A program made the translations under genes and the position numbers. The notes below the pieces were generated by a model. The model saw only the letters and a list, made by a program, of their open reading frames with translations, did no database searches and was not told the DNA's origin. Source: Methylobacterium sp. SyP6R (GTDB lineage: Bacteria > Pseudomonadota > Alphaproteobacteria > Rhizobiales > Beijerinckiaceae). Taken from it: DNA of 64,000 nucleotides. This document shows, piece by piece, positions 9,032 to 18,447 of this stretch (its first letter is position 1; each line of letters opens with the position of its first letter). The DNA lies in contig NZ_JAAQRC020000001.1 in assembly GCF_019216885.1 (NCBI RefSeq), forward strand, positions 1,116,001 through 1,180,000, written 5' to 3'.

Positions 9032-9496
9032 ATGACCCCTCGCATCGAGAACCCCTACGCGCACGCCCCCGCGACCATCAAGGCGATGATGAACGTGGAG
9101 AGCAGCCTCCGGGCCGGAATCCTGGAGCACGGCCTGCTGGAACTGGTGAAGCTGCGGGCGTCGCAGATCAACGGGTGCGCCTACTGCATCGCCATGCACG
9201 CCGCCGCTTCCCGCAAGAGCGGCGAGAGCGAGATGCGCCTCTACCTCCTGAATGCCTGGCGGGAGGCGACCGTCTACAGCCCGCGCGAGCGGGCGGCGCT
9301 CGCCTGGACCGAGGCGCTGACCCGCGTCGCCGAGACCGGTGCCCCCGATGCGGTGTATGACGAGGTCAGGCAAGCCTTCAGCGAGGCGGAGCAGGTGCAG
9401 CTCACGCTCCAGATCGGCGCGATCAATCTCTGGAACCGGCTCCAGGTCGGGCTGCGCGGGCGCCACGACGCGGATCCGTCGCGCGATGCGGCCTGA
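9032..9496 (+). CDS. carboxymuconolactone decarboxylase (AhpD-like) family protein, ECF41 partner
   Basis: A 154-residue all-helical protein of the CMD/AhpD family. The redox motif CAYCIAMH (about residues 50-57) has the CxxC plus downstream His of AhpD-like peroxidase-linked proteins. The flanking ELVKLRASQINGC and WREATVYSPRERAALAW blocks are typical. It likely carries out thiol-based peroxide or organic-electrophile chemistry in the cytoplasm. GGAGAG lies six bases before the ATG. Its stop overlaps the sigma factor start by 11 bases. ECF41 genes are commonly linked to a carboxymuconolactone decarboxylase, oxidoreductase or epimerase (COE) gene, and this fills that place. Confidence 0.9.
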   Translation: MTPRIENPYAHAPATIKAMMNVESSLRAGILEHGLLELVKLRASQINGCAYCIAMHAAASRKSGESEMRLYLLNAWREATVYSPRERAALAWTEALTRVAETGAPDAVYDEVRQAFSEAEQVQLTLQIGAINLWNRLQVGLRGRHDADPSRDAA

Positions 9497-10388
9497 CGAC
9501 GGTACGCGGGCCTTCGAGGCGGAACGGGCGAGGCTCGTGCGCCTCGCCTACCGCATGCTCGGCTCGTTCGCGGAAGCCGAGGACGTGGTCCAGACCGCGT
9601 GGCTGCGCTGGGCGGAGGCCGACCGGGCGGCGGTGCGATCACCGGGCGCCTTTCTGTCGCGGATCGTCACCCGCCTCTGCCTCGACACGCTCCGCTCCGC
9701 CCGCCTGCGGCGCGAGACCTATGTCGGCGCGTGGCTGCCCGAGCCGCTGGTGGACTTCGCCGACGAGGACGAGGTGGACGGCGACGGCCTGACCCTGAGC
9801 CTGATGCTGGCGCTCGAACGGCTGTCGCCGCTGGAGCGGGCCGCCTTCCTCCTGCACGACGTGTTCGGCGTGCCGCTCGGTGAGGTCGCAGACACGCTCG
9901 GCCGCGACCCGGCGGCCCTGCGCCAGCTCGCGGTCCGGGCGCGCCGGCACGTCCGGGCCGGCCGGCCCCGCTATCGGATCGCCCGCGAGGAGGGCGAGCG
10001 CCTCGCCCAGGCCTTCTTCACCGCCGCGCATGACGGGGACACCGAGGCCCTGCGCACGATGCTGGCCGAGGACGCCGTCATCCACGCCGATGGCGGCGGC
10101 AAGGTCGTCGCCTTCCTCAATCCGATCGTCGGCCTTGCGCGCATCCTGCGGCTGTTCGCGAGCCTCGCCCGCAAGCACCGGGCGGACCCGGCGACCTTCC
10201 TCGCCGCCGTCACCGTCGACGGCCTTCCGGGCTATGCCAGCCTGGAGCGCGGCGGCGTGCTGCAGGTGACGGCGCTCGCCGTCGAGGACGGCCGGATCGC
10301 CGGCATCTACATCACCCGCAATCCGGACAAGCTCCGCCGTGTCGCGGAGCGGCTCGGGCTGGCGCGGGGCGAGGGGCCGCCGTCATGA
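9486..10388 (+). CDS. ECF41-group RNA polymerase sigma factor with SnoaL-like C-terminal domain
   Basis: A 300-residue extracytoplasmic-function sigma factor. Region 2 starts at about residue 12 (VRLAYRMLGSFAEAEDVVQTAWLRW) and region 4 at about 100-160 (LSPLERAAFLLHDVFGVPLGEVA). It is followed by a SnoaL/NTF2-like domain instead of a separate anti-sigma factor. The three ECF41 signature motifs are present: WLPEP in the linker, DGGGK in the extension and NPDKL near the end. In characterised ECF41 proteins the extension controls activity directly. No anti-sigma gene is nearby, as expected for this group. The start at 9486 lies inside the end of the CMD gene, indicating translational coupling. 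The gene probably activates its own operon through the TGTCACA-N16-CGTC promoter. Confidence 0.94.
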   Translation: MRPDDGTRAFEAERARLVRLAYRMLGSFAEAEDVVQTAWLRWAEADRAAVRSPGAFLSRIVTRLCLDTLRSARLRRETYVGAWLPEPLVDFADEDEVDGDGLTLSLMLALERLSPLERAAFLLHDVFGVPLGEVADTLGRDPAALRQLAVRARRHVRAGRPRYRIAREEGERLAQAFFTAAHDGDTEALRTMLAEDAVIHADGGGKVVAFLNPIVGLARILRLFASLARKHRADPATFLAAVTVDGLPGYASLERGGVLQVTALAVEDGRIAGIYITRNPDKLRRVAERLGLARGEGPPS

Positions 10389-10400
10389 CGTCGAGACCGG

Positions 10401-11759
10401 CTAGCAGACGCTCACCGCCAGCCTCGGCCCCTTGAAGGGACGATCGCTCGGTCCGTGCTGGCCGTGCCCGATGCTCCAGGCTGGAGGCCAATCAATGCTC
10501 TCGACGCCCGTCGCGGTGGCGGATTTGAGCGAGGTCCAGGAGGCTTTGCCGCTGTTTCGGAGGAGAATGCCTCCCGGCCCCATATCCGGATAGAAGGCGA
10601 CCTCGATGTCGAACGCGCGATCGACCGGAAGGTCGGGGCCGAGCCAGTAGGACGGGCTTCGTCCCGGCGTTTTCCCCACGATGAGGGTCAGGGTCTGCTT
10701 CGGTCCGCGCAGGCCGAGCCAGATCGGGGCGATCGTGTCCCGAGCGTGCGCGGTGAACAGGGTCTGCTCCGGGGCCCACGCCTCCGTCGCGGTTTTTCCG
10801 GAGAAGCGGAATGCGACGAGATCGCCGGGGTCGATCGATCCCGTGAAGAGGGCGTCCGATCGGCCCGTCGCGACGCGTCGCCAGCCTGCGGAGGAGACGG
10901 CGGCGGGCGGCCAGTGCAATCGCTCCCGCGCGATGCCGTTCGTATCCAGCACCTGGTACCGCAACCCGTCCCGATCGAGGGCCGCCTGGATGCAGTGGAG
11001 GTATTCGATACCCTCGGGCATCCTGTGCGCCGTCCCGGCACCCGCAGTACAGATTTGCAGCACCCCCTCATGCACCTGAACATCGTAGGCAAGGATGTGG
11101 CTGCACACGTAGGCGAGGACACCGGCCTCCTTCAGAGTCGTCCAGAAAACCTCCGCATATTCGTGGCCGATCTCGCGTTGATAGGCCCCGGAAAATCCAT
11201 TGACGGGGTGGACCGGGTGATGGCCCAGGACGATCTTGTGTCGGGCGTCGGCATGCTGATCGAGCACGGCCTTCAGCCAGTCGGTTTCGACGTGCCCCTC
11301 GCCGCCGAGGCCGGTCCAGAGGGTATGAACGAAGACCATCAACAGATCGTCGCGACGAACCCAGTAGGACAGTCCTTTCTGGTCGTCGGGACCGTTGGTG
11401 GGCAATCGCAGGATGTCGCGGAAGATGTCCTCGCTCATCGTGTCGTATGTCGTGTGATTGCCGGTGGTGTGCCACATCGGAATCGTGCGACGATCGAGCC
11501 AGGCGGTCTCGACATCGAGCCAGTGTTTCCACTGGGCACGCAGAGCGGTTGGGTCCGGTGTCAATCCGATGATTTCGTCACCTGGAAACAGGATGAACTC
11601 CGGCTGCGGCGCGAGACGCCTCAACACAGCATTCACGGCAGCAAATGTCTGCTCGTGCAAGGCTCCTGGAACTCCGGAGCATGAATCACCGTAGATGACG
11701 AATTGATGACCCAGCGATTGTGGCTGGAGCGCCTGAACGTAATTTTGCGAAGGCAACAT
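10401..11759 (-). CDS. calcineurin-like metallophosphoesterase, function unknown
   Basis: The protein has about 452 residues if it starts at the ATG at 11759 (MLPSQNY). Alternative starts at 11870 or 11924 would add up to 55 residues without clear conservation. The metallophosphoesterase motifs are visible in order: GDSC near residue 22 in place of the usual GD/DxH, FPGDE, GNHTTYD, LGHHPVHP and a CSHILAYD motif in the GHxH place. About 130 residues after the catalytic domain look like a beta-rich module. Base composition is clearly less GC-rich than the neighbours, suggesting transfer. It is convergent with the sigma factor gene (12 bases apart) and divergent from the M32 carboxypeptidase gene. 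No signal peptide is clear. Confidence 0.72.
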   Translation of the reverse strand: MLPSQNYVQALQPQSLGHQFVIYGDSCSGVPGALHEQTFAAVNAVLRRLAPQPEFILFPGDEIIGLTPDPTALRAQWKHWLDVETAWLDRRTIPMWHTTGNHTTYDTMSEDIFRDILRLPTNGPDDQKGLSYWVRRDDLLMVFVHTLWTGLGGEGHVETDWLKAVLDQHADARHKIVLGHHPVHPVNGFSGAYQREIGHEYAEVFWTTLKEAGVLAYVCSHILAYDVQVHEGVLQICTAGAGTAHRMPEGIEYLHCIQAALDRDGLRYQVLDTNGIARERLHWPPAAVSSAGWRRVATGRSDALFTGSIDPGDLVAFRFSGKTATEAWAPEQTLFTAHARDTIAPIWLGLRGPKQTLTLIVGKTPGRSPSYWLGPDLPVDRAFDIEVAFYPDMGPGGILLRNSGKASWTSLKSATATGVESIDWPPAWSIGHGQHGPSDRPFKGPRLAVSVC

Positions 11760-12056
11760 CTTTTTCCGTTTGACAGAGCATGCGGCGGCAAAAACACGGA
11801 TTTCATAGTCCGTGCGGTCAGGGCGCAACCCATAGCTGACGACTGCGCAGCCGATGGCAACGTCTCTCATTCTCCGGATGCTCGACCCAATATGCAACGA
11901 TAAATCATCCTGCCATTGCGTCATTTGCTGGGTTCGCCGTGGATGGCCTACGCGCCACGGGACACTGACGCCGGGAGCCTTACAATCGGGTCCTTGCCAG
12001 CCCACACGCCCCCGTCCGACAACCCGACGACGATTCCACCACGACCGGATTTCCCC

Positions 12057-13547
12057 ATGCAGGCCTACCGCGCCCTCGAAGCCACCTTCGCCCGCATCAG
12101 CGCCCTCGAGGACGCCTCCGGCATCCTCGGCTGGGACGCCCAGACCCTGATGCCGGACGGGGCGGCGGAGGGGCGGGGCGACCAGATCGCGGTGCTGCGC
12201 GGCCTCGCCCACGACCTCCTCGTCGATCCCGCCACCGCCGACCGGCTCGCCGCAGCCGAGGCGGAAGGCGGGCTGGACGACTGGCAACGGGCGAACCTCA
12301 CCGAGATGCGCCGGGCCTACACCCACGCCGCGGCGGTGCCGCGCGACCTGGTCGAGGCCAGTTCCCGCGCCGTGTCGCGGGCCGAGATGACCTGGCGCGA
12401 GGCCCGCCGCACCGCCGATTTCGCGCTGTTGCGGCCCGACCTCGCCGAGGTCCTGCATCTCCAGCGCGAGATCGGCCGGGCGAAGGGCGAGGCCTTGGGC
12501 CTCTCCCCCTACGACGCCCTCCTCGACAGCTACGATCCGGGCCTGCGGCAGGCGGCGATCGACCCGCTCTTCGCCGTGCTGGAGGCTGAATTGCCGGGCC
12601 TGATCGCCGAAGCGCGGGCGCGCCAGGAGGCGGCGGGGCCGGCTCCGATCCCGGAAGGACCGTTCCCGGTCGAGACCCAGCGCCAGGTCGGGCTGGCGCT
12701 GATGCGGGCGGCGGGGTTCGACTTCGACAGGGGGCGCCTCGACGTCAGCCTGCACCCGTTCTGCGGCGGCGCCACCGACGACGTGCGCATCACCACCCGG
12801 TACGACGAGACCGACTTCGCCCGCGCCCTGATGGGCGTGCTGCACGAGACCGGCCACGCCCTCTACGAGCAGGGCCGCCCCGCCGCCTGGCGCCGCCAGC
12901 CCGTGGGGGCTGCCCGCGGCATGAGCCTGCACGAGAGCCAGTCGCTCACCCTGGAGATGCAGGCCGGCCGCAGCCGCGAGTTCGTCGCGTATCTCGCGCC
13001 GCTGGTGCGCGAGGCCTTCGGCGGCGCCGGGCCGGCCTGGGAGGCCGAAGCGCTGTACCGGAACTACACGAAGGTCGCGCCGGGCTTCATCCGGGTCGAT
13101 GCCGACGAATGCACCTATCCGGCCCATATCCTGCTGCGCTACCGGCTCGAGCGGGCGCTGATCCAGGCCGAGATGGAGATCGGCGACCTGCCGGGCGCCT
13201 TCGACGACGGGATGCACCGGCTCCTCGGGCTCACCGTGCCGGACGATGCCCATGGCTGCCTCCAGGACATCCACTGGCCCGGCGGCGCCTGGGGCTACTT
13301 CCCGACCTACACGATCGGGGCGATGATGGCGGCGCAACTGTTCGACGCCGCCTGCACGGCAGAGCCCGACCTGCGCCCCGGCCTCGCGCGCGGCGACTTC
13401 GCGCCCCTCGTCGGCTGGCTGCGGGCGACCGTGCACGGCAAGGGCAGCGCCTCGGGGACGCAAGAAATCCTGACCGCGGCGACCGGGCGGCCGCTCTCGG
13501 CCGACATCTTCCTCGGCCATCTCCGCCGGCGCTACCTCGAGGCCTGA
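12057..13547 (+). CDS. M32-family metallocarboxypeptidase (carboxypeptidase Taq type)
   Basis: A 496-residue cytoplasmic zinc carboxypeptidase, the usual length of family M32. The N-terminal segment [20 protein letters not shown] is the family opening. The zinc site is [11 protein letters not shown] (HExxH at residues 263-267) with the downstream Glu in [10 protein letters not shown]. The [18 protein letters not shown] and HPFCGG blocks are conserved in the family. It removes C-terminal residues from peptides in peptide recycling. The ATG at 12057 is chosen from homology; the ribosome site is weak. An extensive open frame on the opposite strand is a GC-driven shadow. Confidence 0.93.
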   Translation: MQAYRALEATFARISALEDASGILGWDAQTLMPDGAAEGRGDQIAVLRGLAHDLLVDPATADRLAAAEAEGGLDDWQRANLTEMRRAYTHAAAVPRDLVEASSRAVSRAEMTWREARRTADFALLRPDLAEVLHLQREIGRAKGEALGLSPYDALLDSYDPGLRQAAIDPLFAVLEAELPGLIAEARARQEAAGPAPIPEGPFPVETQRQVGLALMRAAGFDFDRGRLDVSLHPFCGGATDDVRITTRYDETDFARALMGVLHETGHALYEQGRPAAWRRQPVGAARGMSLHESQSLTLEMQAGRSREFVAYLAPLVREAFGGAGPAWEAEALYRNYTKVAPGFIRVDADECTYPAHILLRYRLERALIQAEMEIGDLPGAFDDGMHRLLGLTVPDDAHGCLQDIHWPGGAWGYFPTYTIGAMMAAQLFDAACTAEPDLRPGLARGDFAPLVGWLRATVHGKGSASGTQEILTAATGRPLSADIFLGHLRRRYLEA

Positions 13548-13640
13548 ACGGCAGTGAAAACCAGTCTTCGCTGCGCTTGACGCGCGCAGCGAAGAAATGG
13601 GATCAAGCGATCGCATTCGATTCAAATTTTACGATATTTT

Positions 13641-13668
13641 TTGAATTGTCATGCAATAGTCATAGTAT
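13641..13668 (+). promoter_or_regulatory. possible sigma-70-type promoter for the chemoreceptor gene
   Basis: TTGAAT at 13641-13646 and TAGTAT at 13663-13668 are separated by 16 bases. They lie in a strikingly AT-rich stretch (about 13600-13700) that stands out from the GC-rich surroundings, about 80 bases before the chemoreceptor start. The match is reasonable but not exact. Confidence 0.35.
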
Positions 13669-13747
13669 TGCTTCGGCGACTAAATTTAATATTACAGAAG
13701 GATTTTCCACTGTAGGGCGCACCATCGGTTCATTTCTCGGTGCATCC

Positions 13748-15427
13748 ATGCGTTTCACGTTAGGCCGGAAGCTCGGCATCGTCGTCGGGCTGCCCATCCT
13801 GGTCGCCGCCGGCATCGCCGCCTTCGCGATCTCCCTGTCGCAGAACGAGCAAAGCCGCGCGGGCGCCGTGGAGGCGGCCTGGGAGGCGGCGTTCCACACC
13901 CGCACCCTGGCGCAAGGGATCGAGCACGTGGTGGTGACGGTGCAGGCCCTGGTGGCGGCCGAGGACGTCGCCGAGGCCGGCCAGAAATTCGGGGCGCTGG
14001 ACGCGGCGCTCGCCGCGGTCGAGGCCGAGCGCCCGGCCTTCTTCGCGGCGCTCAAGCCCTCTCTCGACGAGGCCGAGGCGCGGACGCTCTCGCTGACCCT
14101 GCAGGAATTCCTGGCCTACCAGCGCGACACGGCGGAGCTCGGCCGGACGCTCTCGCCCAAGGCGGCGCGGATCCAGGCCGCCGACGAGGCGACGATCACG
14201 AGCCGCGAGCGGATGGTGGCAAAAATCCTGGCGCTGGGCGACGCGGTGCTCGCGCGGCTCCAGGACGAGCGCGAGGCGGTGGCCCGGGCGAGGGCCCGGG
14301 AGGCGGTGGCCCTCGTCGCGGTGCCGGCCCTCGGGCTCGTCGTCGCGGTCGCGGGCGCGGCCTGGGTGAGCCTGACGCAGGTGCAGCGCCCGCTCCAGGC
14401 CTTGCGCCGCACGATGCTCTCCCTGACCGCCGGGGACCTGGCGGTGAGCGTGCCGTTCACCCGGCGGCGCGACGAGATGGGCGAGATGGCCTCCTCCATC
14501 GCGGTGTTCCAGGCGGCCCTGTGCGAGCAGGGCGCGGCGCAGGACGCGGAGCGGGTCCGGGCGGGAATCGAGCGGCGGCGGGCCGAGCGGCTGGACGGAG
14601 CCTGCCGGGCCTTCGAGGCCCGGGCCTCGCAGGCGGCCGAGGCGCTGGACGCCTCGACCCGCGAGATGGAGCTGACCGCCGACGTGCTGTCGCGGGCGGC
14701 GCACGAGGTCGAGCAGCAATCGGCGGCGGTCACCGGCGCCTCCGGCGTCGCCGCGCGGGCGGTGGCGGAGGTGGAGGGCGCGTTCCGGCATTTTTCGGAC
14801 TCGGCTGCCGGCGTCGGCGGACGGGTCGGCCGGGCGAGCGAGATGGCGAGCGCGACGCTCGCCCGCAGCCAGGCCACCGCCGACACGGTGGGGCGGCTGG
14901 TGAGCGCGTCGGGCGAGATCGGCGAGGCCGCCGACCTGATCCGCACCATCGCCGAGCAGACCAACCTGCTGGCGCTGAACGCCACGATCGAGGCGGCGCG
15001 GGCCGGCGCCGCCGGCCGGGGCTTCGCGGTGGTGGCCGGCGAGGTCAAGGCGCTCGCCGGCCAGACCGCGGCCGCGACCGACCGGATCGCCGCGCAGATC
15101 GCCGCGATCCAAGGCGCGACCCGGCACACCGCCGAGGAGATCGGCGCGATCATCGACGCGGTGGCGGAGACGAGCCGGCTCGCCGACGAGATCCGCGGCG
15201 CGATGCTGGACCAGGCGACGACGAGCGACGGCATCGGCCGCAACATCGACCGCGCCGGCGCCGAGGCGCGCCGCGTCGCCGAGAGCATCGACCAGGTCCG
15301 CACCGCCTCCCTGGCGAGCGCCGCGCAATCGGACCAGGTCCGGGCGGTGGCCGGGGTGCTCGCGCAGAACTCGGCCCTGCTGGCGGAATCGGTCACGGCG
15401 TTCCTGGGGGAGGTGCGGGCGGCGTGA
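13748..15427 (+). CDS. methyl-accepting chemotaxis protein
   Basis: A 559-residue membrane chemoreceptor. A first membrane segment at about residues 8-28 is followed by a periplasmic helical domain to about 185, a second segment ([20 protein letters not shown]), a HAMP domain ([22 protein letters not shown]...DEMGEMA), and a long coiled-coil signalling domain. Its hairpin tip reads [18 protein letters not shown] followed by [15 protein letters not shown]. The periplasmic part resembles a four-helix bundle rather than a Cache domain. The ligand is unknown. It is alone, with no che genes nearby, and is convergent with the glycosyltransferase gene, whose stop lies five bases away. Confidence 0.92.
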   Translation: MRFTLGRKLGIVVGLPILVAAGIAAFAISLSQNEQSRAGAVEAAWEAAFHTRTLAQGIEHVVVTVQALVAAEDVAEAGQKFGALDAALAAVEAERPAFFAALKPSLDEAEARTLSLTLQEFLAYQRDTAELGRTLSPKAARIQAADEATITSRERMVAKILALGDAVLARLQDEREAVARARAREAVALVAVPALGLVVAVAGAAWVSLTQVQRPLQALRRTMLSLTAGDLAVSVPFTRRRDEMGEMASSIAVFQAALCEQGAAQDAERVRAGIERRRAERLDGACRAFEARASQAAEALDASTREMELTADVLSRAAHEVEQQSAAVTGASGVAARAVAEVEGAFRHFSDSAAGVGGRVGRASEMASATLARSQATADTVGRLVSASGEIGEAADLIRTIAEQTNLLALNATIEAARAGAAGRGFAVVAGEVKALAGQTAAATDRIAAQIAAIQGATRHTAEEIGAIIDAVAETSRLADEIRGAMLDQATTSDGIGRNIDRAGAEARRVAESIDQVRTASLASAAQSDQVRAVAGVLAQNSALLAESVTAFLGEVRAA

Positions 15428-15432
15428 GGGCG

Positions 15433-17835
15433 TCACGGCCCTGGGGTTCGACCGGCGGCGAGCCGGTCCAGGGGGAAGCGGGTATTGGCGAGGAACCGCG
15501 CACGCTGATCCTCGGGCACCGTGCCGGAGGCGAGGGCGCGCAAGGTCGCCTCCAGGCTCGTGCGGTCGTCGCCGGCCCAGTAGGCGTTGACCGCAAGCTC
15601 GTCCAGGGCGCCGTAGGCGTAGATCCAGGGCTCCAGGAACAACCCGTGCTCGGGCCTCGGCGTGGCGGCGGCGATGATGGCGTAGCGGGTGGCACGGGCG
15701 TAATCGGCGTGCATCCGGCAGGCGCCGCTCGCGGCGTGCGGCGCCTCGGCGCGGGTGGGGATCAGGGCCATCGCCCGGTCCAGGGGTTCCAGCACCGAAG
15801 CCAGCGGCCGCCTGGCCCGCTGCATGAGGCGGCCGGCCTCCAGCAGCGACACGTAGACCTCGTCGGGCGAAAAGCCCTGGTCGGCCCGTTCGAGGAACCG
15901 CGCGATCGCCGCCTCGACCTCGCCGCGATCCCGGTGGCCCTGCGCGAGGTGGAAGGTGTAGTGCGCGGCGAGCGGCGGGGTGGGCGCCTCGGCCAGGGCT
16001 CTCTCGACCGCCGCGGTGGCGAGCCGGTCGGCCTCGGGGTCGCGCCTCTCGGCGCGAGGTCGGCGGAGGGTCGGGCCCGGCAGGTGCCCGGCGGCCCCGG
16101 CCGTGTCGCAGGCGAGGGTCTCCGGGATCACTCCGTCAGAGCGCCAGGGCAGGGCGGTGCGCAGGATCCGCGGCCGGCGGCTGACGGTGTCGCCGCAGGC
16201 GACGTCCAGGGTGTAGCTGTCGGCGGTGAGGGTCGGCAGCGTGGTGCCCGCCGGGACGTCGAGCCGCTCCTCGGCCTCGATCAGGAGGCAGTAGGTGCCG
16301 TGCCGGCGGGCGAGGTGCAGCGCCTCGCTGCGGGTCCGGGCGATGTCATCCCCTAGGCGCTCGTGCAGGGCGCCGGGCAGGCCGGCGAGCGCGCGCCGGA
16401 CCACGTCCTGCGTGCCGTCGGTGGAGCCGGCATCGACGACGACCCACGAATCGATCAGCGGACGCACGCTGTCGAGGCAGGCGCGGATGAGCGGCGCCCG
16501 GTCCCGGACGACCAGGCACAGGCACAGAGTCTGGCCGGACGGCACCGCGTGTTCCCTCCGGGACGGACCGGGGGAGGGCGGGGGTGTAGCCGAGGGCGGG
16601 CGGAGCAGGGCGTCGCAGGCCTGCGCGACCCCGCTCTCGGCCCGCATCAGCACCTGCACCTCGCGGCAGGCCTCCGCCACAACGGCCGAGCCCACCAGAT
16701 CCTCGATCGCCCGCCGCGCCCGCCCGGCCGTGAAACGCCAGCGCGGGAGAGATCGCCCGACCTCGAGACGCACCACCCGCTCGGCCTCGTCGGCATGGTC
16801 GAACGCCACCGGCACGATCAGCTGCGGGCAGCCGGCCGCCAGCGCCTGCGCCACCGTGCCGACCCCGCCATGATGCACCAGGGCCGCGCAGTCCGGCAGG
16901 AGCCGGCTCAGCGGCGCGTAAGCGGCGTGGATCACCCCGGGCGGCAGGCCGGCGGGGATCTCCTCGGCCCGGCCGGAGAGCAGGATCGCGCGCCGGCCCG
17001 AGAGCCGGCACGCCGCGGCGGCGGCGGCGAAGAATCCTTGCGCCCCGGCCATGGCCGAGCCGTAGGTGAAGACGACAGGCGCCGGTCCGGCGCGCAGGAA
17101 GGCGGCGAGGTCGGGGGCGAGGTCCGCGGCCTCGCCGAAGGTGTCGGCGAGGGGAAAGCCGACCTGGACGATCTGGGCCGGCCAGTCGGGCTGGGGCGGG
17201 GCGTACCAGTCGGGCACGGCGAGCAGGACGCGCTCGGGGCTGTGCCACCAGTGGCGCAGGCGCCGGACCGGGCCGAGGCCGAGGCGGTCCCGGAGGGCGT
17301 TCAGGGGCGGGAGCGAAGCGGGATCGAGGACGAAGCGGTCGGCGCCGCGGCCGAGCGCGTGGCGCAAGGAGGCGGGCAGGCAGCGGGGCAGCGGCAGGCC
17401 GGGCAGACGGGGCGGGGCGAACCGGCTCTCGATGAGCATCGGCATGAGGTGGAGCGTCGTGAGCGACAGCCCGCGATGCTCCTGGGCCACCCGCGCGCCG
17501 AGCGCCAGGGAGGAGGCGACGACGAGGTCGTCGGGACCGGCTCGGGCTTCGAGCCAGTCGTGGGTCGGCGCGATGGCCGCCGCCACGGCCTCGATCATGG
17601 CCCGCGCGCCGCGAACCGGACGCCACAGCTCCGCCTGTCCCACGGTCTGAGCGAACTCGGCCGCGGTGCCGATGGGGTGGAAAGCGAGGCCGGCATGGTT
17701 CGCGAGCGGCCGGAACGGCTCCGGTGCCGCGACCTGCACCGCATGCCCCCGCGCCTGCAGCGCCGCCGCGATGGCGAGGACAGGCAGGATGTCGCCATGC
17801 GTGCCCACGGCCGCGAGGAAGACGCGTCGGGTCAT
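15433..17835 (-). CDS. two-domain glycosyltransferase: GT-B (UGT/MGT-like) fused to GT2-like plus TPR-like region
   Basis: An 800-residue protein. Residues 1 to about 410 form a GT-B enzyme of the UGT/macrolide-transferase type: RVFLAAVGTHGDILPVLAIA at the start, VVFTYGSAM in the middle and the donor motif HHGGVGTVAQALAAG...VPVAFDHADEAERV. After a Pro-rich linker, residues from about 435 form a GT2-like domain (LCLCLVVRDRAPLIRACLDSVRPLIDSWVVVDAGSTDGT), followed by helical repeats (HYTFHLAQGHRDRGEVEAAIARF) seen in TPR-bearing GT2 proteins. Where GT2 enzymes have the DADE-type metal motif this protein reads LLIEAEERL, so the second domain may be altered or inactive. Acceptors are unknown. No good ribosome site precedes the ATG at 17835. 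Confidence 0.85.
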   Translation of the reverse strand: MTRRVFLAAVGTHGDILPVLAIAAALQARGHAVQVAAPEPFRPLANHAGLAFHPIGTAAEFAQTVGQAELWRPVRGARAMIEAVAAAIAPTHDWLEARAGPDDLVVASSLALGARVAQEHRGLSLTTLHLMPMLIESRFAPPRLPGLPLPRCLPASLRHALGRGADRFVLDPASLPPLNALRDRLGLGPVRRLRHWWHSPERVLLAVPDWYAPPQPDWPAQIVQVGFPLADTFGEAADLAPDLAAFLRAGPAPVVFTYGSAMAGAQGFFAAAAAACRLSGRRAILLSGRAEEIPAGLPPGVIHAAYAPLSRLLPDCAALVHHGGVGTVAQALAAGCPQLIVPVAFDHADEAERVVRLEVGRSLPRWRFTAGRARRAIEDLVGSAVVAEACREVQVLMRAESGVAQACDALLRPPSATPPPSPGPSRREHAVPSGQTLCLCLVVRDRAPLIRACLDSVRPLIDSWVVVDAGSTDGTQDVVRRALAGLPGALHERLGDDIARTRSEALHLARRHGTYCLLIEAEERLDVPAGTTLPTLTADSYTLDVACGDTVSRRPRILRTALPWRSDGVIPETLACDTAGAAGHLPGPTLRRPRAERRDPEADRLATAAVERALAEAPTPPLAAHYTFHLAQGHRDRGEVEAAIARFLERADQGFSPDEVYVSLLEAGRLMQRARRPLASVLEPLDRAMALIPTRAEAPHAASGACRMHADYARATRYAIIAAATPRPEHGLFLEPWIYAYGALDELAVNAYWAGDDRTSLEATLRALASGTVPEDQRARFLANTRFPLDRLAAGRTPGP

Positions 17836-18447
17836 GCCGCGCTATCGGTCGGCCGAAGGAGGCGTCGTAAGATAGCGTCGGCCTTCGTGACAATCATCGA
17901 AGCAGATTTTCATTTCGTTTCGCCCGCGACGGATCGCCATGCTCAGCATGCATCTCGAAAATTCATGATAAGACGATGCCGATGTATCGTCCCTCCGCAT
18001 CGGCTGCGCCGGGCCATGCGCCTGCAATCACTTTTCCCTGGCGGATATGCGTGCATCGAAGGTTCATGGCTCGCCAGCGATGGCCATGCTCGCGTCTTTG
18101 CGCGCTTGCGTCGAACGGCGCAAGGCAAAACATCCGGACGCAGCGAGTGGGTTAGATATAGCAACTATATTTTGACATGAAGATAATTATTGACGCCGCT
18201 CAAAGACGTGTTGCTTGATTTTTTATCGCCGAGCGATCTGCCCTGATGCGATGCCGGCAGAGTCGTTCTCCCCGGGGAGCGCCGGGCTGTCCGGGACAGG
18301 AAAAGGCGCGGGTTTCTCCCTCCCCCCTCTGCGGGCAGGGTTGTCCGGGGAAAGCCTTTGGCGCGCTGGCTCAAGGACAGCACAGCCAAAAGACGCCCTA
18401 CGGCGACCAAACCGGAATGACCGCCGGCGATCCCGCCAGCCGATCCC
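17836..18447. other. 612-base intergenic region without a convincing gene
   Basis: The part next to the glycosyltransferase start (about 17880-18240) is less GC-rich and probably contains the promoter. The short frames in it lack ribosome sites and conservation. At 18319-18350 there is a copy of a small dispersed motif (CCTCCCCCCTCTG...TTGTCCGGGG) also found at 40323-40352 and, inverted, at 40792-40821. No RNA gene is recognised. Confidence 0.6.

Noticed and set aside
11925..13625. A very long open frame on the minus strand continuing upstream of the phosphoesterase
   Set aside because: It is antisense to the M32 carboxypeptidase gene, whose motifs are clear; the frame is open only because of high GC content.
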